Source of the DNA: Enoplolaimus lenunculus
Taxonomy: Eukaryota; Nematoda; Enoplea; Enoplida; Thoracostomopsidae
DNA: 64,000 bases
NCBI GenBank assembly: GCA_030248215.1
Contig: JASANG010002092.1
Location: forward strand, 62,001-126,000
Direction: 5' to 3'
The position numbers were made by a program, and so were the translations under genes. Shown here in pieces: positions 22,701-34,577 of this stretch (position 1 is its first letter; each line of letters begins with the position of its first letter). The notes under the pieces were generated by a model, which saw only the letters and a list, made by a program, of their open reading frames with translations, had not been told where the DNA came from and ran no database searches.

Positions 22701-23540
22701 TCACGATATTTAAAATGGTGGTGGGAAGACCGAAATCATAGACTGAAAATATGTTGTATAAAGCTGACTTGTAAGATGCTTAAGATAAGATACTGTATTT
22801 ATTATTTATAGAATATCGAATAATAGATTTAGTTGGTAGCTGTTAGTACACGACTGTACCAAGCATCGTTAGTATATGAGTTTTGTAGGCAAAATGTTTT
22901 TTTCTATAGTGCAAATATGTGTGTGTATTGTTGTGTTACATAGTTCTTTGTTCGCCTCTCGGGTGTTGTGCTCGGGTGGTTTCTGTCTGTGATGTTATTA
23001 TCGTGGCCTGTATTCTTAAATGCGTATAGCACCTATCACCAGTTAGCGATAAGTTGTCACACTGACGAACTACAAGTAGTAGGAACCAACTCGTAAAAGT
23101 GTGCAGGATTTCGAAATTATTTATTCAGTGGTTCGAAAACTAAAAGTCCTATCAGTATGCACCAACTAATGATAAATGCTATATAGATTTGAGAGTACGT
23201 GTCTAGTGTTGAATAAAGCATTGTGGACATTACATAATAATTGCGACGGGCAAATCACAGGCTGTTCAAGTATTCGTGTAAAACGCAACAATCATTGTCG
23301 GTGGTGGATGGGTCCCCCTAAACAGGTCCGAGAGAGCCCCCATTAAAATGTTCCACAACTTTATATAACTTCGTGGTCCGTAAAACATTTTTAGTTTGCC
23401 AAGATGGGGCCCTGTACTGTGGCATTTTGCTATGTGTATGTCGTATGTCAGTCTACTATTCACATTGACTCAGACCAGTTGGTAATTGGCTTCAATAGCA
23501 GAATGACCTACGACATATATACAAATACGTATATTAGGAC
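22701..23540. other. Spacer, no gene seen
   Basis: No recognisable ORF. The stretch around 23290-23420 carries GGTCCCCCTAAACAGG and GGGGCCCTGTACTG phrases suggestive of another worn MITE. Confidence 0.3.
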
Positions 23541-23544
23541 TGCG

Positions 23545-23645
23545 ATATACTCGCCGCACGCCGTTGTACGCCGCCGCGTGGCGTTGTAAGCGTTGCGCTA
23601 TACTCGCCGGACGCCGCCGCGGCTCAGCGAAGTATAGCGCAACCC
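23545..23645. repeat. GC-rich palindrome, GCGCTATACTCGCCG words
   Basis: The phrases ATATACTCGCCGCACGCCG, GTTGCGCTATACTCGCCGG and GTATAGCGCAAC pair in inverted orientation. It is strikingly GC-rich in an AT-rich setting. The same ends occur in the 54-bp hairpin at 53383-53436. Confidence 0.7.
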
Positions 23646-24987
23646 CGTGTATTTTATATATCATCCAATAATTTGAATTGTAAGCAATTAAGCTTTATTG
23701 TCTGACTTGTAAGGTGTAGACTGTCGCTGTGTAGTGTCTGTATGTTTGCTGCTTGTCTGCGCTGTTGTTGTATCAGTAATTTAAGCACTCGGAGACGATA
23801 GTTTAGCGTGGTGGGTTGTAGTCATCAGTAGTTGAATGGCGAATCCTTTGATTTTGTGTTTTAGGAAATGCGTGAATTGAATTGTGAATTTGTGACGTAC
23901 TGCTGCAGTTCAGGGGCGTATACAGGCTGCGCGGACAGTAGAAAATATATGTAAAGTTTCGCAGAGGAAAAATGTTGCAAAAAAATTTCAGATGGGTGGC
24001 GCGTACGCCCTACGCTTTCTGGATTCGTTAGTGGATTGAAGAGATATATTCACTTTCCCCGAACTGTCCAGACAAACAACAATCCTGTCTACAACCCTGC
24101 TTCTGTGGCTTACTATTGAGGTTATTGAAGTAGAATTTTTAAAATCATTTACGATGGTTCAGTGAGGCAGTGTCATTGGTCCTTAGTTCGTACTCAACTG
24201 GAATTTAATCGGAGAGCCAGTAGGTTCGTTGGGGAAACTTCATGTTCTGTTGTACGTACCAGTTTATTGTTTTGTACGTACCAGTTTAAGTATAGTTTCT
24301 GTGGATATTGTAAATTTTGTACCTGAGCACGCAATCAAACCTCGGCCAGAAAACATTAGATGCGCCTCGCTACCTTTATGCAAGGCCGTAGGTCGTTCTA
24401 GACACATGATAGTGGAAGGTGAACATATTTCAATTAGGAACCCTCTCACTCTGGGATTTGCCATTACGCACAAGATGGGATAAAATATTTCTGGGAGCAA
24501 AGTTTGTTATGGACGAGCGAGCACAATTGGCTGCGGACCCGAATCGTCTATGCAAGCCGGCACATTATTCTTCAGTAGCTCATATATAGCATTTGTGAAC
24601 CTGTGTTCGTATTCTCAAATGTGTATAGCACGTATCACCAGTTTTCTAGTAAGTCTTGTAATTGTAACATTGTAAGAAGTGAATGGCGAGTTTCGAAATT
24701 CTGCACGTTAGTCAAATTTGATTTGTCATATTTTTGCTCAAATTTTGAGATCCCCAAACGCTGAAGTTTATCAGTTTGAAAACCTATCACTAACTGGTTC
24801 TCGGTCGGTGCTAAACACATTTGAGCATATGGGTTTTTGGCTAAAAGCCATTGTCACGTGATTTGTGTTTCTGTTTCATACGTTGATGCTTTTTTGTTCA
24901 GCCAGACGTCTATTATATAAGCTATTATGCTGCACCGTGTTTGAAAATTAAACTATTTATATGTATAATCTGTTGTTGTATATATGT

Positions 24988-25236
24988 CGTGCCCCAAAGA
25001 GCTATTTGCCCCAGTTGGCAACTGGGACGTCGGACGGCCCCAACGACACTTGTGCAAGTCAGTTTTGTTGAACACAGTCCCGCCAGAACAAGCAATCAGA
25101 AACAGTTTGCATTACAGCATCTGTTTGGTCTGTACACTCCTCCAATCAAAAGCACTTTGTATTCCAGTAGTTGTTTTTGCTGGCAACGGTCGCTTGGACG
25201 TCCCAGTTGCCAACTGGTGTAAAAAAGGGGCAGTGA
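24988..25236. mobile_element. MITE with CCAGTTGGCAACTGGGACGT inverted ends
   Basis: Left end TGCCCCAAAG followed by CCAGTTGGCAACTGGGACGT. Right end GACGTCCCAGTTGCCAACTG followed by AAAAAAGGGGCA. About 250 bp, with no coding signal. Target duplication not identified, so the superfamily is left open. Confidence 0.75.
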
Positions 25237-25257
25237 TATGAAGAACCTGAGGGGGTG

Positions 25258-25650
25258 CATGCCCAATTTTTCTGACTCTTTTCGGTTATCACCCTTGCCA
25301 GAGTTTGCCAAAGATGATTGGATTTTTAAAATTTTGCATGTTTGAGCTCTCATAACATCGTTCCATGACCATTTCATGCCCAAATTTGCATTTTTGAAAA
25401 ATTTGATTTCTTTGGTCTCAAGGCCCTTCCTTGGCACCCAAAATTTTTTTGTTAAAAAGTTAGACAAATGAATTTGGGACTCAGCTCTGCAGGCTGGGTT
25501 GAATGGTATCTAAATTATTTAACTTTTTTTAACAAAAAATTTTTGGGCTTTAACGGGGACCTAGAATCCTTAAAAAATCACATTTTCAAAAATTCTTGTG
25601 AGAAAGTCAGCGAAGCGCCAATTTTTTTAACATTTTTTCTCCAGTCTCAG
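25258..25650. mobile_element. Foldback repeat related to 8453-8650
   Basis: The left part is the module TTTTCGGTTATCACCCTTGCC, then GATTGGATTTTTAAAATTT, then TTTGAAAAATTTGATTTC. From about 25510 the inverse of part of it follows (AACAAAAAATTTTTGGGC, then TTTTCAAAAATTC). Confidence 0.55.
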
Positions 25651-26559
25651 TATTAAGTCACGTTGCCAGAAATTCATCTTGGCAGATCTCTAACGTAAAG
25701 GCCTAAAGGGTATTCTATTCAACACTCCAGGTTCGCTGTGAAAATGTGATCAAACAGATTCTGTTGAAAATTTGTGATCTGGAAAAGACATTAGATATGT
25801 CTTGAAAATAATTTTTTGGTTCAAGGCTTGAAACGGCGTTTGGACCCGCAAGACTGATCTATGTCAAGCGTTAACTGCCTGTTCGTATTTATTTTCACTT
25901 TTTAGAAATATCTAAATATACACGTAATACGTATACAATTTGGTCTTGTGACTTTTGGGGTGTATGCGAATGTTAGGTTTATTTACATCCAAGCAGGGTA
26001 TGGTCGTATGTTGATATGTTTTTCAGTAGCGCTATGTAGTATCAGTACGTATATGTATGTGTAGCTGTGCATATATATCTATCGACACTGTAATATTGAT
26101 TTGTTGGTATTTTTTCAAACTTGCTGATGTTGTGCCAAAATTTGAAATTGAATGTTAGAGTGTTGCAAAATGATTTGTAGGGGAACTGAACGGGTTCAGG
26201 CCACTATAACCTCCCCTTTTTTCTTTCAACTACTTTTTGTGTAGATTTAGCATTACTAGGTTTGCCTGTTTTAAGCATCAAGCCCGTCGGGCTTCGGTCG
26301 CTCAACAATACATTTCTGTACGAAGTGCGGATTGGCTAATAATGTGCGGAGTATTGGTGGTTTCAGTGAGATTTGCATTTCTGTTTGACTAAGGGACTGC
26401 ATACTTGATGATACTTTTACGCATACGTCGAAGGTCAATGCCTGGGCGAAACTGCATTTTTTAGATTAACGCCTAATCTCAATAAGAATGATTGAAATTG
26501 AATGTGTAAGATATTTTGTTATTTAGCTAAAACTTAAATATATACGGGACTTTTCAGTG

Positions 26560-26740
26560 ATTCCTACCCCCCTATACGGCGTTTGCTCAAAAATGGTTGG
26601 ATTTTGAAATTTTTTTGCATATTTGAGCTTCTCATGACCTCCCCTGATCATTCCACGCCCAAGTTAATTCAAATATGCACAAAATTTTCAAAATCCAACC
26701 ATTTTTGGGTAAACGCCGGCTTGGGGGGATAACCGAAAAG
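26560..26740. mobile_element. Compact foldback MITE (solo palindrome)
   Basis: Left arm CGGCGTTTGCTCAAAAATGG, then TTGGATTTTGAAATTTT. The right arm is its inverse: AAAATTTTCAAAATCCAACC, then ATTTTTGGGTAAACGCCGGC. The centre holds CTCCCCTGATCATTCCACG. This is the minimal palindromic form of the module found at 4620-5745, 8433-8650 and 25258-25650. Confidence 0.78.
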
Positions 26741-26862
26741 ACTCGATATACGTAGGTTTAGTTTTAGTACGCAGTTTGTGAATGATACTTAGGTTGAATA
26801 ACCACCCCCCATTAATCTGTATTCTATAGCATTCAAGTTGAAATCAACTCTTTATGCTTCCT

Positions 26863-27026
26863 CGGGACCATTGCCAAGTGGGCCGGGGGAGTATGAGCTC
26901 CCCTAAGCCCCTTAAAGACTTTTGGCTGTCCTAGAAAATTTTCATCTTTTAAGTCATCGAAAACCCTTGTAGGCCCGTGTGGAAAAATGTTAAGCCCACT
27001 AGCGAGGTGATCTGGTTGCGGGACTG
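26863..27026. mobile_element. hAT-type MITE, CGGGYCCGTAGCC family
   Basis: Starts CGGGACCATTGCCAAG and ends GGTTGCGGGACTG. Flanks TGCTTCCT and CGCTTCCT match at 7 of 8. The interior matches the family (GAGCTCCCCTAAGCCCC and AAAACCCTTGTAGGCCC). Confidence 0.82.
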
Positions 27027-27325
27027 CGCTTCCTCGCAAAATTATTTCGGCATAACTTAAGACTTAGAATTTTACGTAGGCTTAAGGTTACGCTTAGGCC
27101 AAGCTTGTGGATGCAAAGTGTATAAGAGCCTTCAAATCATACAAAAGCTATGAGCAAACATTGTGTACAGTGCGCTTCTGTGCTTATGTATGCAACTATA
27201 TTTAATATCGTTCTTTAGTCACAGTTGAATATGCCAAAAAATCGTTCATTTTTTCTGTTTGAAGTTTGTTTCGTTGTTGAATGAGAGGTCTGTAGTTAAA
27301 AAGTGTTCGCCCCATTTAAAGTTTT

Positions 27326-27562
27326 TTGAAAAAAATGTACGCAATGGCGGCGGATTCAACAGAGGGCATCCATGCCTTGGCCCTCCGTACCAGTGATCAC
27401 AACCAAAGTTTTTCATTAAGATTTCGACCTAAAATAGCGTTTGGCTTCTTAATCGCTTTGGCCGTGAGTTTATCTTTCGCCATTATATATCGCGCGCTCC
27501 CCCTATTGAAATTTGCGGTCCCACCACTGACCGTACGACGCCAAGCTGAGCTGAGCCGCTGA
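27326..27562 (+). CDS. Possible small membrane protein or first exon, 78 codons
   Basis: I do not recognise this protein. Translation from the ATG at about 27335 or 27344 gives a hydrophilic N-terminus of some 30 residues, two arginines and a lysine (LRFRPK), one clear hydrophobic span (IAFGFLIALAVSLSFAIIY) and a polar tail with VRRQAELSR. That is the layout of a type II signal anchor, as in Golgi glycosyltransferases, and could be a first coding exon. No consensus GTAAGT donor is visible near the end of the frame and no matching downstream exon was found. A chance ORF or a stand-alone microprotein are alternatives. Confidence 0.25.
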   Translation: MKKMYAMAADSTEGIHALALRTSDHNQSFSLRFRPKIAFGFLIALAVSLSFAIIYRALPLLKFAVPPLTVRRQAELSR

Positions 27563-27569
27563 CATTGAT

Positions 27570-29150
27570 ACGCTGCTTTTATCGTGACAGCGACATGGGG
27601 AAAAGCCATATTTGGGGGACATTCGTGTGCGTAGTGAACAGTTTTTGATTTAACGGGCAACATGGGAATATAGTTTTGACTATTTTTTGTTGTTGAGGCT
27701 AAATTATGGTTATTGCTTTGACGGCTGGCAGCGTTGTATGGTTATTTTTGATCTATATATAGTCTTGGTAAACAGGGGCGTAAACAAAGGGTGGAATAAT
27801 TCGGAATGTATACCTGCTTCCCGAAAATCCTTCAAAAATAGAAGAAAAAGCACTTTTAGCAGGATTTAGAACAATTTGTTGGATGGTAGACGTGGAAAAA
27901 TTTGTTTTGTGAGATACGTATACTAGCGAAGAGCAGTACTGGATACGCTCGTTTGGGGGGCATACGGCGCAGATGTATAATCTAGATGCAAATTCCACAA
28001 AATCATGCGTATATCAGGTGACTTTTGAGGGAAAGTGTGAATTGACGCTGAAACTTTTTTGGCTTCAATGCGCCACATAGTCAAGCTTTTTGGCTTCAGT
28101 GTGCAGCACCTTGAAGCTTTTGGTTTCAGTTTGCAGGACGCTGAAGCTAAAATTGTTTCAATGTGTTGAGTATGGTTATGATGGTTGTGATGTTCGCTTG
28201 GTTTATTGTCCTCTGGTGTATATAATACATATTACGTCGACTAAACTGGTGCTGAACTATGATTTTATTGACTTGGCGAATCATTGTCGGATTTGGATGA
28301 TTCTTTGCGAACACTGGATCTTAGCTGATTATGTTTTTGAGTCCTGAGAAATCCTTGTTATTTTTCATAAGTTTCTGTTTGCCTCATGTCCATACGTAGT
28401 TTTCTAACCGCAAAAGTACCTGGCTGGTGCGCGATTCCATGAAATTGTTTCTAAATAGAATTCGTTTTACGCTACGTTGAGCAAATTTTTTAGGCTTGGG
28501 GGTGGGTGAAGATGTCAATTGGGGCGGTGACATCCCTGTCCGCCTGCAATTGCGGCCGAGTGTCTCAATAATGGTATGACAACTCGTCCTCCGACAATTC
28601 GTCGCGCAACAGCTTGAATTCGAATGTTCAGCGACTCCACAATTCGTTGTTACCCGTCATTATTTTTAGGGTTAGGTTAACGATTACGCTTCGGATTATG
28701 CCTATATTTTGTCATATGCTTTATGACTATGGTTGGTGACAATTTGTCGGGCGATGAATTGACGTAAATTCAGCGATAGCGCTATATTGCACAGGATACG
28801 CCCCAAAGTGTTTGCAGTGCCTTGGGGTATTCTAAATAATTTATCAGTGGACACGAAATTAGTTCTAAGCATATGATCAAAATAATAACAATTCTTCGCT
28901 GTGCAAAATATGTTGTTTGTTTGACGCTGTTTATTAAAGTTTTAAGCTGTATCGTTCGTTGCGTGTTTTGTGCTGAATAAATTATTTTCTTTATACATTT
29001 CCGATTTAGCTTGAAATGCTTTAGTTTTGTTAGGTTCGTTTGCCAGCGTAATCGCTTTTTGTACGTTCATTGCAAAATATGTTACGTTATGTTACATGTG
29101 TCGTTTTGTTGGATACAGATGTTATTTGTTTGGGTTTTGCATTGTATAAA
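27570..29150. other. Spacer with one repeat
   Basis: No gene. At 28085-28170 the phrase GAAGCTTTTGG(C/T)TTCAGT(G/T)TGCAG recurs two to three times as a short degenerate tandem array. Confidence 0.4.
28570..28770. repeat. GACAATTCGTCG-family foldback repeat (copy 4)
   Basis: Starts near ACAACTCGTCCTCCGACAAT and ends GTGACAATTTGTCGGGCGAT, around a TTAGGGTTAGGTTAACG centre. Diverged copy. Confidence 0.6.
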
Positions 29151-29160
29151 CATTATTTAT

Positions 29161-30771
29161 ACTAGTAGGTAAAGTGCCCCTAATCGGGCCATGGAAAGGA
29201 TATGTTTTGTGCGTTTGATTTTAAACTGAAGCCTGTAAAGTTCAGAAACAAGAGGCTGACTTATTTTTAAATTTTATTCGTGCAATATCTCTTCGGAAGA
29301 ATCGACACCTGTTTCACACGTATGCAGAATTCATATTTCCAAAAAGTTTTACTGGCGTTCACAAGCAAGCTGTGATATGTCACACTGAAACATATTCGCA
29401 GCTTTGTCTTCTAACTATAGTTGCACAATTTTACTGTTTTTTTACGTTTCTTCAGAAAGAGGTTGATTCAATTTGATGCACTATTGCTTAGATACTCATT
29501 TTGCTTAATATTTATAAACCATAAAACTTTTCTTTATTCGAACTTTTATTGTTATTCAGTTTCATCATTTGCTAAAATACATAGCTGTAACACTCTTCCA
29601 TATTCAGCAATTGTTGAAATGCGTAAAAGTGAACCAGTCGGACGCAACATAAACAAATTTTTGCTATAACAGTAACCTTAAGCTCTGTCTTGGAGTGATT
29701 CAGAATATAAACGGGTAGTAAACAATACAGGAATTGAATTCAACTCAAAATGTATATAAATATACAAAATGGATAACAAGTATATAATTTCAAAATAGGG
29801 GCCTGAAATTTTGGTGATTGCATTACAGAGGAGGACTGGTTTTTAGCGGAAACCAAAGTGCAGCCGGGATTATAAGATATCGGAAACGGAAAGCTAAAAC
29901 ATACCGGTATCGAAAAACAAGAAATACTCGTTGCCGAAAAGTTGATTTTTTGCGGTGTTTTATTTTATTGCGTTTAATGGTGTAAACACACCATTCATAG
30001 AATGCAAAATCCTGAAACAAATGCAGTAGCTGGAAACGTATGATAAATTATAGAGTTAGACACAAATTAAAATTTTTGGCAATACTCGCTCAATTTTAGA
30101 ATAATAAGTTAGAACAATATGCCAATGTATCGTAAATTTTCGAATGAAAAAAATTTTCAATACCGAAAATAACGGAAAATTGCGGTAAAAAATACCGGAT
30201 TTAATACCGGAACCGGATAGAGAAAAGCACCGGATTTCTCAACCGAAACCGGAATTCCGATTGCATTCTGACGAAAACATATACGGTTTCACGTTGTATA
30301 GTTAGTGTTGTAAAAAGCTGTGGTTTGCACTTTCCGTTCAAAATTCAAATTTTGATTGAATTAACAGCAAAAACTACAAACTGATTTCCTGTCTTGAAAA
30401 ATACACATAGCTGTTTTCAGATAATCTATGCAATATTGTGAAGGCAGGTAAAACTCATATTTACTCGCGCTGGCAAACAAAAGCATGCCTTTATTTATCT
30501 ATCATACGAAGTGTTATGCTCGTGAGAAAGCTGCGAATATGTTTCAGTGTGACATATCACAGCTTGCTTGTGAACGCCAGTAAAACTTTTTGGAAATATG
30601 AATTCTGCATACGTGTGAAACAGGTGTCGATTCTTCCGAAGAGATATTGCACGAATAAAATTTAAAAATAAGTCAGCCTCTTGTTTCTGAACTTTACAGG
30701 CTTCAGTTTAAAATCAAACGCACAAAACATATCCTTTCCATGGCCCGATTAGGGGCACTTTACCTACTAGT
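29161..30771. mobile_element. 1.6-kb element with 245-bp inverted terminal repeats
   Basis: The first 245 bases (29161-29405, starting ACTAGTAGGTAAAGTGCCCC) recur as an exact reverse complement at 30527-30771, with no mismatch that I could find. The outermost ACTAGT is itself palindromic, so the target duplication (possibly TA, CTAG or ACTAGT) cannot be separated from the ends by eye. The core of about 1.1 kb has no recognisable transposase; the short frames in it look accidental. A hAT-type MITE is nested in the core at 29854-30270. The identity of the two arms points to a recent insertion or to gene conversion. The superfamily is unknown. Confidence 0.85.
29854..30270. mobile_element. hAT-type MITE, CCGGAA-word family (copy 2), nested
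   Basis: Starts CAAAGTGCAGCCGGGATT and ends GGAATTCCGATTGCATTCTG. Flanks GCGGAAAC and ACGAAAAC match at 6 of 8. Its interior is homologous to the copy at 6771-7205. It sits inside the element with 245-bp ends. Confidence 0.8.
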
Positions 30772-30840
30772 TTCCCACCTTTACATGAGTTAATATCCTG
30801 AAAGAATTCTTAACCATACCTTACAGGACCGAATGTAATT

Positions 30841-31679
30841 AATGCAAAATGTAACGTGAACTTGGTGTTTGTAGTTTTGGATGTTTTGAAAACAGCGACG
30901 CTCGACAATAAAAAACATAATCTGTTTATCCAGAACAAATAATGAGAATGCTGGTGTTTAATATGATTTCACAAAATCCTGCAGTGAATTCAGAACCTTT
31001 CCGCCTATGTGCAACAATGAGAAAACTCGTGAACCAGGCGAGCGAGCAGCCAAACGCAGTTTGGTGTTAAATATGTTAATACAGAATTTTTGTTTTGATC
31101 CTTGTGAGCAGCGAACGTCCATTTTGGCTTAGATCTATCCGTGTAAATATCTGTTTTTCGTCCTAAGACATGAAAACTACGAAGAGCATTTATATAAATA
31201 CAAAAGCCTGCACAAAGCCCAATGATTAAGTTTTTATATAGCAGATCATTGCACCCAATAATGCAAAATGTAACGTGAACTTGGTGTTTGTAGTTTTGGA
31301 TGTTTTGAAAACAGCGACGCTCGACAATAAAAAACATAATCTGTTTATCCAGAACAAGTAATGAGAATGCTGGTGTTTAATATGATTTCACAAAATCCTG
31401 CAGTGAATTCAGAACCTTTCCGCCTATGTGCAACAATGAGAAAACTCGTGAACCAGGCGAGCGAGCAGCCAAACGCAGTTTGGTGTTAAATATGTTAATA
31501 CAGAATTTTTGTTTTGATCCTTGTGAGCAGCGAACGTCCATTTTGGCTTAGATCTATCCGTGTAAATATCTGTTTTTCGTCCTAAGACATGAAAACTACG
31601 AAGAGCATTTATATAAATACAAAAGCCTGCACAAAGCCCAATGATTAAGTTTTTATATAGCAGATCATTGCACCCAAAT
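30841..31679. repeat. 419-bp tandem duplication
   Basis: The block starting AATGCAAAATGTAACGTGAA occurs at 30841 and again at 31260 with almost no differences (CAAATAATGAG against CAAGTAATGAG is one). Both units keep an open - strand frame of about 80-110 codons whose product I do not recognise. The frame is probably accidental, but it is open in both units. Confidence 0.92.
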
Positions 31680-31689
31680 GCATTTTCCA

Positions 31690-32130
31690 TTTGACCTCCG
31701 AAAATGTCAATGATAGGTCTTTTTACCCATCACAAACTGACAAAGTCATAACGTAGAACCTGTAAAAGTTGCTTATTTTACTACTTTGACTCAAATATAT
31801 AATGTTTACGATTAATCGGTTTAGCTGTTCCGTTCAGAAAAATGTTAAGTATGTAGGACGGTAATGCGCACAAAAACAACAAGAAAAATGAAAATGGAAA
31901 TGCAAACATAATAAACAGGCAATATAATATTACGTTATAATATTTTAGTTTAGTTTCCACTGCACTTGCTGCTTCACAAGCTGAAGGAAAGTGCAGCATT
32001 CTCGCTTTTGGCCTGTTCTACGTTTGACTTTACGATACCAGTTAACATGCGGTCTTTCCCGATCTAAAATACTCTCGTCGTCAATCTAACATGATTCTGA
32101 AGAATGTTGAAAGATGTTATACGCGGCAAC
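31690..32130. other. Spacer, no gene seen
   Basis: Nothing recognised on either strand. Confidence 0.35.
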
Positions 32131-32137
32131 GTAGACC

Positions 32138-32512
32138 AGGGTGCGAACGGATATCCGGATCTGGTTTAATATCCGGTAAAAACCTATATTCGTATCCGGT
32201 TATGGTATATAAATATATTTAGGCGGGGGTTTCGACTTTCGCTAAACGGCTTTTTTAAAGTGATTGTCCTTCTTGCTGCGATTGCATTTTTGAGCAAGCC
32301 AAAAAGTTTAAATTTTGATACACTGAAGTAAAAATGAAATGTTCAAGAAAACAATTTATTATAATTCAGATAACATATACATTTGTGCGACTCAAATACT
32401 TCGAACAGTGCTCAAATATTGAAGCTTTATAGTCAGAATAATATCCGGTTTCTGCAAAAAAGTAACTATCCGGGTCCGATATTCGTTAAGTTAATATCCG
32501 GTCGCCTCCTGC
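32138..32512. mobile_element. MITE, ATATCCGG-word family (copy 2)
   Basis: Starts CAGGGTGCGAACGGATATCC and ends GTTAATATCCGGTCGCCTCC. The interior carries GATTGTCCTTCTTGCTGCGA and TCAAATACTTCGAA, also seen in the copy at 20075-20444. The flanks are only weakly similar. Confidence 0.65.
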
Positions 32513-32519
32513 ATAAGAC

Positions 32520-33355
32520 TAGTCACATTGGAGTTATACTAAACACATGAAATCAATTACTAGGTTCTCCAAGGTTATGTATGCAATAGCAACTCAATAC
32601 TGAAACCTTCTGCCAACCAGAATGTGTCCTTGATAGTTGTAGGTCGTTTGGTTGATAACCGATTGCTAATTGGTTAAAGGTGCTTTACTGATTTAAGAAT
32701 ATTAGAATGATGCGAAAAGCGCAGTATATCAAATTTTTTGTAATATCAAAAATACAGGGAAATACAAATGAAATTCATTCAACCAATTGGTTTCCACCTA
32801 CCTTTTTAGGTCCATCGGTTGTTTAAGTATCACCATTGCTTTTGGAATTACGCGAAACATTTGGCCGTCACGAATCTTGTATGACTACAAAGACATTACG
32901 AAACATAGGTGGAACCCATTGTGCATATTATGCCCATAAAACATTATCAGCAAGCAAGTTTTGTTTATAAAGACAAGACGGCTAAATATTCAAATACGTA
33001 TATATAATTTAACAAACTTCAAATTTAAGTGCAACGCGATGCCAGACGTCAAGAACACATTTATCTAAAAGTTTCCCTGACCCGCCAAAACTTTGCCTGA
33101 CATTTATTGTAGATATTTTAGCTTAACATCTAAATTTTGTAGGTGTCCTGATTCAGTACGCGAAAATTTCACCTGTGGATGCAATTGTCACCGAAAAGTG
33201 TCATTTTGAAAACTGGCTGGATTTCGGATGGTTTCTGGCTTTATCACAATTATGCAGCAATTACTCTGAACCCAATGTTTTTCTAATATTTCGCTGAAAT
33301 TTTGATTTTTTCTGTTTTTCCTTGTTTCCCTGTTCTCGTTTTTCCTGACGTGCGG
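32520..33355. other. Spacer, no gene seen
   Basis: No coding or repeat signal recognised. Confidence 0.35.
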
Positions 33356-33360
33356 GATCC

Positions 33361-33680
33361 GGAACTAAGATACATGTAATGTTGAGGTTCTTATACAGCA
33401 TACATACCTGAAAACTCAGTAGCTGATTGTGAGGCAGCGTAGCTCAGTGGTCGCGCGCTGGACTGTGAATCTCTCGGTCATGGGATCGAAACCTCGTAGG
33501 AACGCCTCTCATTGCCAGCTGCAAGAACACAGAACTAAAAACTGTCGTACCCTAACCTACCCAACTTATCACATGGTTACCACAATGGGGGCGCAACGGC
33601 AAATTAACCCGCTAGAACAAAAATCTAGGTTGGCAGTCAAGAGACGACCGTATAGAAAAACCAGGGCAAAATATATGTAG
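33361..33680 (+). repeat. tRNA-related SINE-like repeat (unit 1)
   Basis: Contains a good RNA polymerase III box A (TAGCTCAGTGG, 33440-33450) and a box B-like GGATCGAAACC about 35 bases on. The arms do not fold into a proper cloverleaf, so it is not a functional tRNA. Sequence continues past the tRNA-like part (CTCATTGCCAGCTGCAAG, then ACAGAACTAAAA). A diverged second unit follows at about 33710. Confidence 0.65.
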
Positions 33681-33710
33681 TGCTTTCATATGCAGCAGCA
33701 GTAAAAACAT

Positions 33711-33990
33711 GGAACCAAGATACTTGTGACCATAAAGTTCTTATAAGACATAAAACCTTGAAAACTCAAAAGCTAATTGTAAGGCTGTGCGGCTCATTGG
33801 CAGCGCACTGAACTAAGAATCTGTCGTTCATGGAATCGAAACCTCGTAAGAACGCCCCTCATTGCCAGCTGCAAGTACACAGAACTAAAAGCTGTCGTTC
33901 CCTTGCCTATCCAACTTTATCACACCGGCTACTAAGCCTAAACCTAAGCCTTAGCGTGAATATAACCCCAATTCTAAGCCTTAGTTACCA
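33711..33990 (+). repeat. tRNA-related SINE-like repeat (unit 2)
   Basis: Diverged duplicate of 33361-33680 in the same orientation: GAACCAAGATACTTGTGA, then GCGGCTCATTGGCAGCGCAC, then AATCGAAACCTCGTAAGAAC. Box A is degraded here. The tail runs into TAAGCCTAAACCTAAGCC, a TTAGGC-like stretch. Confidence 0.6.
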
Positions 33991-34571
33991 GTTTCTGTGT
34001 CTTCCAGTGGTCAGGCACCTATAACTAGCATGGGTATAATATATCATAGTTTCTGTCATACAAAATGTTACTTTTGTAACATTCATGCAACTTTACATGG
34101 ACGCAACGACATTCACAAACAGTTTGTGCTCTTATAGAATGAATTTATCCAAATGCTTGTTCAAAGCTAGCTATGTATATTGCTACTGTCATTACGTTTT
34201 CAAATATCATAACAAAAGTGACTACATAAATCCATTGAAAATACATGGAATTGAAGAAGAGATTTCAAAAGGTAACCATCTAAGCCAACGCAGTACGTTA
34301 TGCTCCAAAAGTGGCATTAGCTGTATATCTTTCAGTTGCCCAGTTATTTAGATTACTGCAACGCCAATTATCTGAGTCAAAATGCAAAGAAAATTTGCAC
34401 AAAAATCAAAAATGATTTTGATCCAGTTTGTGACCATCGAAGTCGAAAGTGTTACTTTGTGTCATGAAGCAAGTACACATTGGTTTGTTGATGTATGTGA
34501 AAAATAAACTGCATCTGAATCGGTAGTCTGAAAATCTGGGCAGCGTAATGAATCAAAAATTTTGGATAAAA

Positions 34572-34577
34572 CAATAA

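Noticed and set aside
24229-24483. An 84-codon + strand frame ending ITHKMG as an exon
   Set aside because: No domain recognised, and the frame ends at a stop rather than at a donor site.
29421-29669. An 82-codon frame in the core of the 1.6-kb element as a transposase
   Set aside because: No DDE or other catalytic motif, and the length is far too short.
33433-33506. A tRNA-His-like gene (GTG in the anticodon position)
   Set aside because: Box A is good, but the acceptor, anticodon and T stems do not pair, and the same block is repeated with its flanks at 33711.
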